A stretch of 8,770 nucleotides of DNA from Akkermansia sp. (GTDB taxonomy: Bacteria > Verrucomicrobiota > Verrucomicrobiia > Verrucomicrobiales > Akkermansiaceae). The notes beneath the pieces were generated by a model that saw only the letters and a list, made by a program, of their open reading frames with translations, ran no database searches and had not been told where the DNA came from. The translations under genes and the position numbers were made by a program. The stretch covers positions 1 to 8,770 of the forward strand of contig JAGBZE010000168.1 in assembly GCA_017628435.1 (NCBI GenBank), read 5' to 3'. Position 1 is the first letter of the stretch. Each line of letters begins with the position of its first letter. Of the stretch, positions 5,530 to 8,770 are shown one piece after another.

Positions 5530-5764
5530 AGATTATCTTGCCCTCCTTATCATCAAAGCACCCCAGAATGATGCGGATGATGTCAAACACCTGCCAGATG
5601 ACGAAGCCACCGCAGGTGCAGAATTGGATGATGCCGGTAATGACCTTGCCGGCGTAGATGCGGTGTACACCGCCGATGCCGCTGCAAATCAGCAGGCTGA
5701 GGAGGAGGGTGACGAAACGGGAACGAGGGGATTGATTACCGGTGCAGTTAGGACAGCAGCTCAT
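5528..5764 (-). CDS. Small TM2-domain membrane protein
   Basis: The 78-residue protein has a short Cys-rich N-terminus (CCPNC, 3-7), a first hydrophobic helix at about 17-31, the TM2-type turn GGVHRIYAGK (31-40) and a second hydrophobic stretch at about 41-69 containing the conserved Asp (D61, FDIIRI). It fits the bacterial TM2 family of two-helix membrane proteins, which has no settled function. The start lies 26 nt after the cca stop on the same strand, so it is probably the last gene of the cca transcript; no Shine-Dalgarno is visible. Its TAA stop (5528-5530) overlaps by two bases the terminal repeat of the hairpin element. The C-terminus (DDKEGKII) looks complete, so the insertion seems not to have removed coding sequence, though this needs comparison with relatives. 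Confidence 0.88.
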   Translation of the reverse strand: MSCCPNCTGNQSPRSRFVTLLLSLLICSGIGGVHRIYAGKVITGIIQFCTCGGFVIWQVFDIIRIILGCFDDKEGKII

Positions 5765-5790
5765 GGTGTGTTATGTATGGGTTGTTGGGG

Positions 5791-7119
5791 TTAAAGAAGA
5801 TCTTTGGCGCGGGCCAGCTGGGCCTCGCGCGTGTTGGGTAAAATTTCATCCTGCACTTCGGCCAGCAGGGTTTTGAGGATATCGCCCATGGCGGGGCCGG
5901 GCTTGGCGCCCAGGCTGATGAGGTCGCGGCCGTTTACCTGCAAATCGCCCACCGTGAAGGCGGGTTGTTCGTCCAGCACATCTTCCAGCAGCAGGCGTGC
6001 CTCACGCAGCGTAGCCTGCTTCTCCGGGCGCTCGTGGGTGGACTGGGCGGTCATGTCAGCCTGCTTCATTTCCAGCAGAAGCTGAAGGTTTTCCAGCCCC
6101 AGGCGACCGACCAGGCGGCGCATGCCGGGGGCGGTGGTGGGCAGCATGGAATCGTGCTCACGCACCAGGGTGACCACCGTCTGCAGGGTGGCGGTATCGC
6201 TCTTGAGGTGCAGCAGAATATCGCGTGCCATTTCGGCGCCCTTGGTGCCGTGGTCATAGAAATGCCCCTTGCCGTCCTCTCCCTGGGTGAAGGTGGCGGG
6301 TTTCGCAATATCGTGCAGCAGCAGGGCCAGGCGCAGTACCTCGCTGGCCGGGGCTGCCTGCACCGCGTGGGCAGTGTGGGTCCACACATCGTAGCAGTGG
6401 TGCGGGTTGCGCTGGTCGAACCCCACGGTGGGGGCCAGTTCCGGGATAATGACGGTGAAAACATCCGGGAAAGCCTGCATCATGCCCAGCACGCCTTCGC
6501 CCACGAGGATGCCTTTCAGCTCGGTGAAGATACGCTCCACGCTCACATTTTCCAGCAGGTGGCGGTTGCGGTGGATGGAGAAGGCGGTTTCGGTCTCGAT
6601 GCCGAAGTTATAACGCGCGGCAAAGCGCAGGGCGCGCAGAATGCGAAGACCATCCTCGTTGAAGCGGGCATCCGGTTCGCCTACGCAGCGGATGGTACCG
6701 GTCTGCAGGTCGCGCTGGCCGTCGAAGGCATCCACCAGGCCGCGGGTGGGGTTGTAGGCCATGGCGTTGATGGTGAAATCGCGCCGTGCCAAGTCCTCCT
6801 CCACCCGGCTCACGAAGTTCACGCTGTCCGGGTGGCGGTTGTCGGTGTAGTTGCCATCGATGCGGAAGGTGGTCACCTCCACCGGCTCGTGGTTCACCAT
6901 AACAGTTACCGTACCGTGCTGCAGACCGGTCTTGATGACATGGAAACGCTTGAAGACGCGCAGTACCTCCTCCGGCAGGGCGTTGGTGCACACATCCCAG
7001 TCCTTTGGCTGGCGGCCCAGCAGCGAATCGCGCACGCAGCCGCCCACCACATAGGCTTCGTAGCCATAGCGTTCCAGGCGTTCGATAACGGTAAGGGCGT
7101 GTGCGGGAATTTCAATCAT
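5791..7119 (-). CDS. cca: CCA tRNA nucleotidyltransferase, class II, with HD domain
   Basis: The 442-residue protein adds or repairs the 3' CCA end of tRNAs. Class II nucleotidyltransferase motifs are clear: GGCVRD (26-31), the metal-binding DWD (40-42), RRDFTINAMAYN (112-123) and EDGLRILRALRF (155-166). An HD domain follows (LLLHDIAKP, 266-274, with H241 and H248 upstream), and the C-terminus shows NGRDLISLGAKPGPAMG (396-412), as in bacterial CCA and poly(A) polymerases. Full CCA-adding is likely, but A-adding or poly(A) polymerase activity cannot be excluded by eye. The frame extends upstream to a GTG at 7171-7173, but a promoter lies within that extension, and the family normally starts near MIEIP, so I place the start at 7117-7119. 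The TM2 gene follows after 26 nt. Confidence 0.95.
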   Translation of the reverse strand: MIEIPAHALTVIERLERYGYEAYVVGGCVRDSLLGRQPKDWDVCTNALPEEVLRVFKRFHVIKTGLQHGTVTVMVNHEPVEVTTFRIDGNYTDNRHPDSVNFVSRVEEDLARRDFTINAMAYNPTRGLVDAFDGQRDLQTGTIRCVGEPDARFNEDGLRILRALRFAARYNFGIETETAFSIHRNRHLLENVSVERIFTELKGILVGEGVLGMMQAFPDVFTVIIPELAPTVGFDQRNPHHCYDVWTHTAHAVQAAPASEVLRLALLLHDIAKPATFTQGEDGKGHFYDHGTKGAEMARDILLHLKSDTATLQTVVTLVREHDSMLPTTAPGMRRLVGRLGLENLQLLLEMKQADMTAQSTHERPEKQATLREARLLLEDVLDEQPAFTVGDLQVNGRDLISLGAKPGPAMGDILKTLLAEVQDEILPNTREAQLARAKDLL

Positions 7120-7134
7120 GGGGTGTGCGGGGGT

Positions 7135-7163
7135 ATTGTACTGATGCCCTGACTTTTTGTCAA
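7135..7163 (-). promoter_or_regulatory. Predicted cca promoter
   Basis: On the minus strand, a perfect TTGACA (7158-7163), a 17-bp spacer and TACAAT (7135-7140) precede the ATG at 7119 by 15 nt. The leader would be about 8 nt and has no Shine-Dalgarno. The promoter lies in the 54-nt gap after azlD, so cca can be expressed separately from azlCD. Confidence 0.8.
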
Positions 7164-7173
7164 TAGTATTCAC

Positions 7174-7500
7174 TTAGAACACAAATTGAACCAGTAGCAT
7201 ATAACAAACTGTGCCGCTGATGACGCTCAGCAGGGTATTGCGCTTCCAGAGGTGGAGCACACCCGTCAGCAGACTGGCGATGATGGCGGGCATATAGCCG
7301 GCCATGCCGGAGAAGTGCATATCCTTCATGCAATAGACCACCAGCATGGCAATCACAGCGCTGGGCAGCAGGCGGCCCAGTTTTTCGACCAGCGGCGGGG
7401 TGGAGGCTTTGCCCTTGAAGATGAGGAAGGGCAGGAAGCGCAGCAGGGCTGTGATAATCGCCATCACCGCGATGGCATAGAAGGTGTGGGCATTAACCAT
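7174..7500 (-). CDS. azlD: AzlD-family branched-chain amino acid export subunit
   Basis: The 108-residue, very hydrophobic protein has about four membrane segments (roughly 7-29, 45-61, 66-84 and 90-107) and the family pattern ALLRFLPFLIF (18-28) and LGRLLPSAVIAML (41-53). AzlD is the small partner of AzlC; together they form a two-component exporter of branched-chain amino acids and analogues. Its start overlaps the last 8 nt of azlC, and AGGAGG (7507-7512) sits 6 nt before the ATG inside the azlC coding region, so translation of the pair is probably coupled. The stop is followed by the cca promoter. Confidence 0.9.
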   Translation of the reverse strand: MVNAHTFYAIAVMAIITALLRFLPFLIFKGKASTPPLVEKLGRLLPSAVIAMLVVYCMKDMHFSGMAGYMPAIIASLLTGVLHLWKRNTLLSVISGTVCYMLLVQFVF

Positions 7501-8176
7501 GGGAAACCTCCTCCTTATGGATGCAGAGCAGCAGCAGAATCACAATCATGGCAGGAATCATGAAGTTTTCCTTGCCGAACAGCACCAGGCACCCGGCGGT
7601 GACTGCTGCGCCCATGAGGGCCGGGAAATGCTTCTTCATGCTCTGCCACTGCTCGATGAGAATGGTGATGAACAGCGCCGTGAGCACAAAATCAATGCCC
7701 TGGCTGTTGAAGGAGACCAGGGAGCCCGTCACCGCGCCCAGCGTGCAGCCGGTAATCCAGTAGCAGTGGTCGAAGAAGCAGATGAAGAAGTAGTAGGTCT
7801 TCTTCTCCTTCGCCGGCACCTCCGCGTTATCCCGGCACAGCAGGGAATAGGTTTCATCGGTGAGCGCAAATATCATGTAGAGCGTGCGCTTTCCGGTGTT
7901 CTTGAACTTATCCAGCAGAGAAATGCCGTAGAACAGGTGGCGTGCATTCACCAGAACCGTGGTGAGCCCCACAGTGAGCAACGAGGCCCCGTTGCTCAGC
8001 AACCCCACCGCCACATATTGCATGGCTCCGGCGTACATAGTGATGCTCATCACCGGCGCTAGCCACACCGGAAAACCGGCTGCCTGCAGCATGATGCCGA
8101 AACCGAAGCCCAGAGCCAGGTACCCGGTCAATACAGGTAAGGTGTCGATGAAAGCTTGTCTGACAGTGCGGCTCAT
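7493..8176 (-). CDS. azlC: AzlC-family branched-chain amino acid exporter
   Basis: The 227-residue inner-membrane protein shows the AzlC family blocks: DTLPVLTGYLALGFGFGIML (11-30), YAGAMQYVA (48-56), NARHLFYGISLLDKF (77-91) and LTDETYSL (105-112), with several hydrophobic segments through to the C-terminus. With AzlD it is expected to export branched-chain amino acids; the exact substrate cannot be told from sequence. The frame can start three codons earlier at a GTG (8183-8185), but that codon abuts the predicted -10 box and would lie upstream of the transcription start, so I place the start at the ATG 8174-8176. It is the first gene of azlC-azlD. Confidence 0.93.
   Translation of the reverse strand: MSRTVRQAFIDTLPVLTGYLALGFGFGIMLQAAGFPVWLAPVMSITMYAGAMQYVAVGLLSNGASLLTVGLTTVLVNARHLFYGISLLDKFKNTGKRTLYMIFALTDETYSLLCRDNAEVPAKEKKTYYFFICFFDHCYWITGCTLGAVTGSLVSFNSQGIDFVLTALFITILIEQWQSMKKHFPALMGAAVTAGCLVLFGKENFMIPAMIVILLLLCIHKEEVSHG
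7507..7512 (-). promoter_or_regulatory. Strong ribosome binding site of azlD inside azlC
   Basis: AGGAGG on the minus strand lies 6 nt before the azlD ATG. It confirms that start and contrasts with the leaderless first genes in this window. Confidence 0.8.
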
Positions 8177-8185
8177 GGGCCGCAC

Positions 8186-8213
8186 AGTGTACGAATTTCA
8201 GCGAAATATGCAA
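8186..8213 (-). promoter_or_regulatory. Predicted azlC promoter
   Basis: On the minus strand, TTGCAT (8208-8213), a 16-bp spacer and TACACT (8186-8191) end 9 nt before the ATG at 8176, giving a leader of only a few bases. Confidence 0.55.
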
Positions 8214-8242
8214 GACTAAAGTACCAGGTAAGGAATAAAGTG

Positions 8243-8321
8243 CATTAAGGTATACTTTAATGATGATTTAAGTAGTAGAATAGCAGGTGTTTATGTGAAT
8301 ATAGAAGTATACTTTAATGAT
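8243..8321. repeat. Two copies of a 15-bp motif upstream of azlCD, possible operators
   Basis: GTATACTTTAATGAT occurs at 8250-8264 and 8307-8321, 57 bp apart, in an AT-rich gap. The first copy is part of a near-palindrome, CATTAAGGTATACTTTAATG (8243-8262), with CATTAA/TTAATG arms around GTATAC; the second keeps only the right half well. Both lie about 70-145 bp upstream of azlC, which fits operator sites for an Lrp- or LysR-type regulator. No regulator gene is in view. Confidence 0.6.
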
Positions 8322-8334
8322 ACGTTGATAGCTT

Positions 8335-8372
8335 AAACAAGAACGGCGTGCGGTGGTGAACCGCACGCCGTT
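8335..8372 (-). terminator. Rho-independent terminator of nifJ
   Basis: Arms 8342-8353 and 8361-8372 form a perfect 12-bp GC-rich stem (AACGGCGTGCGG) with a 7-nt loop. On the minus strand the stem is followed by CTTGTTT. It begins 23 nt after the nifJ stop. Confidence 0.9.
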
Positions 8373-8395
8373 GAAGTTAATGGGGCTGCCGGGGC

Positions 8396-8770
8396 TTATG
8401 CCTCGGGGGTAGTTTCGGCCTCGGCGCTGTAATCGATGGCGGCCAGGGCCTGGTAGAGGCGCCAGCGGCGGGCGATGTCCTGCTCTTCGAGGGCGAGGAG
8501 CTTCTCGAAGTTGGCCTTGTTGGTCTTGGCCAGCATCTTGAAGCGGTTTTCGCCGCCCTTGCCGTCCACGCCGATGAGGGCATCGCGCACGGGCATCTTG
8601 GGAGCCTTGCTCTTGATGGAGAGCGGGTTCTTGCCCTGCTTGATGTTGTCCGGGTTGAAGTTGTAGAGCAGCCAGCGGCCGCAGTCTACGGCATCCTTCT
8701 GGCGGTCAAGACCCTGGGCCATGTTGATGCCGTGGTTGATGCAGTGGCTGTAGGCAATCACGAGAGCGGG
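8396..8770 (-). CDS. nifJ: Pyruvate:ferredoxin (flavodoxin) oxidoreductase, C-terminal part (runs off the window)
   Basis: The 124 visible residues begin PALVIAYSHCINHGINMA and continue with DAVDCGRWLLYNFNP, KNPLSIKSKAP, FKMLAKTNKANFEKLL and RWRLYQAL. This is the C-terminal end of the TPP-binding region of NifJ-type enzymes of about 1,200 residues. They oxidatively decarboxylate pyruvate to acetyl-CoA and CO2 and pass electrons to ferredoxin or flavodoxin in the cytosol of anaerobes. The Cys in YSHC probably corresponds to the last ligand of the [4Fe-4S] cluster near TPP (from memory of the Desulfovibrio enzyme). The C-terminus lacks the longer extra domain of the Desulfovibrio form and ends with an acidic, Ala/Glu-rich tail. 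A strong terminator follows. Confidence 0.93.
   Translation of the reverse strand, partial: PALVIAYSHCINHGINMAQGLDRQKDAVDCGRWLLYNFNPDNIKQGKNPLSIKSKAPKMPVRDALIGVDGKGGENRFKMLAKTNKANFEKLLALEEQDIARRWRLYQALAAIDYSAEAETTPEA

Noticed and set aside
5965..7152. Long plus-strand open frame opposite cca
   Set aside because: It is a His/Gly/Ala/Gln-rich antisense shadow of a clear cca gene, with no family motifs.
7120..7173. Longer N-terminus of cca from a GTG at 7171-7173
   Set aside because: It spans a near-consensus promoter and adds 18 residues not typical of the family.
7484..8062. Plus-strand open frame opposite azlC
   Set aside because: It is rich in His, Gln, Glu and Arg, as expected from antisense of membrane protein codons; no motifs.
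1..8770. tRNA, rRNA or riboswitch
   Set aside because: I saw no cloverleaf, rRNA segment or familiar riboswitch core in the intergenic regions; their visible structure is explained by terminators, promoters and the repeats listed.

Overview
This window looks like an ordinary chromosomal stretch of a fairly GC-rich bacterium that carries two small accessory insertions. A pyruvate:ferredoxin oxidoreductase C-terminus at the right edge points to an anaerobic or fermentative lifestyle. The promoters I could place have good sigma70-type boxes (TTGACA / TAxxAT), unlike the Bacteroidota consensus. A Verrucomicrobiota or other PVC-like host is only a guess; no rRNA or lineage marker is present to settle it.

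Layout, left to right. Positions 1-156 (minus) hold the start of ribosomal protein L9. It diverges from mrp (371-1447, plus), an Fe-S carrier ATPase that lacks the second Cys of its usual CxxC pair. A Fic AMP-transferase gene (1523-2845, minus) follows, convergent with mrp and bracketed by two identical 39-bp direct repeats made of short units spaced about one helical turn apart. Next is dnaN (3027-4112, minus) with its own promoter, ribosome binding site and terminator, diverging from a DJ-1/PfpI family gene (4316-4858, plus).

Between the DJ-1 gene and the next minus-strand gene lies the most unusual structure, an element of about 670 bp (4862-5529). A small four-helix-bundle protein gene of the 23S rRNA intervening-sequence family sits inside two mirror-image arrays of perfect or near-perfect hairpins. 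The hairpins are joined by an invariant linker, TTTCG on the left and CGAAA on the right. The outermost 32 bp are exact inverted repeats. The order of hairpins is A-B-C-D-E, gene, E'-D'-C'-B'-A'.

To the right is a minus-strand group: azlC-azlD (branched-chain amino acid export, overlapping by 8 nt), then cca (tRNA CCA-adding enzyme, with its own promoter), then a small TM2-domain membrane protein. The window ends with the 3' end of nifJ (8396-8770, minus) and a strong terminator. Between nifJ and azlC are two copies of a 15-bp motif that could be operators for azlCD.

Several first genes (fic, the DJ-1 gene, the four-helix-bundle gene, azlC) have a -10 box only 6-9 nt before the ATG, so their mRNAs are predicted to be leaderless or nearly so. 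dnaN and azlD instead have strong Shine-Dalgarno sequences. This pattern was used to correct three start codons (DJ-1 gene, cca, azlC). No stretch longer than 300 bases lacks a gene; the longest gaps are 157-370 and 8177-8395, and both are described below.
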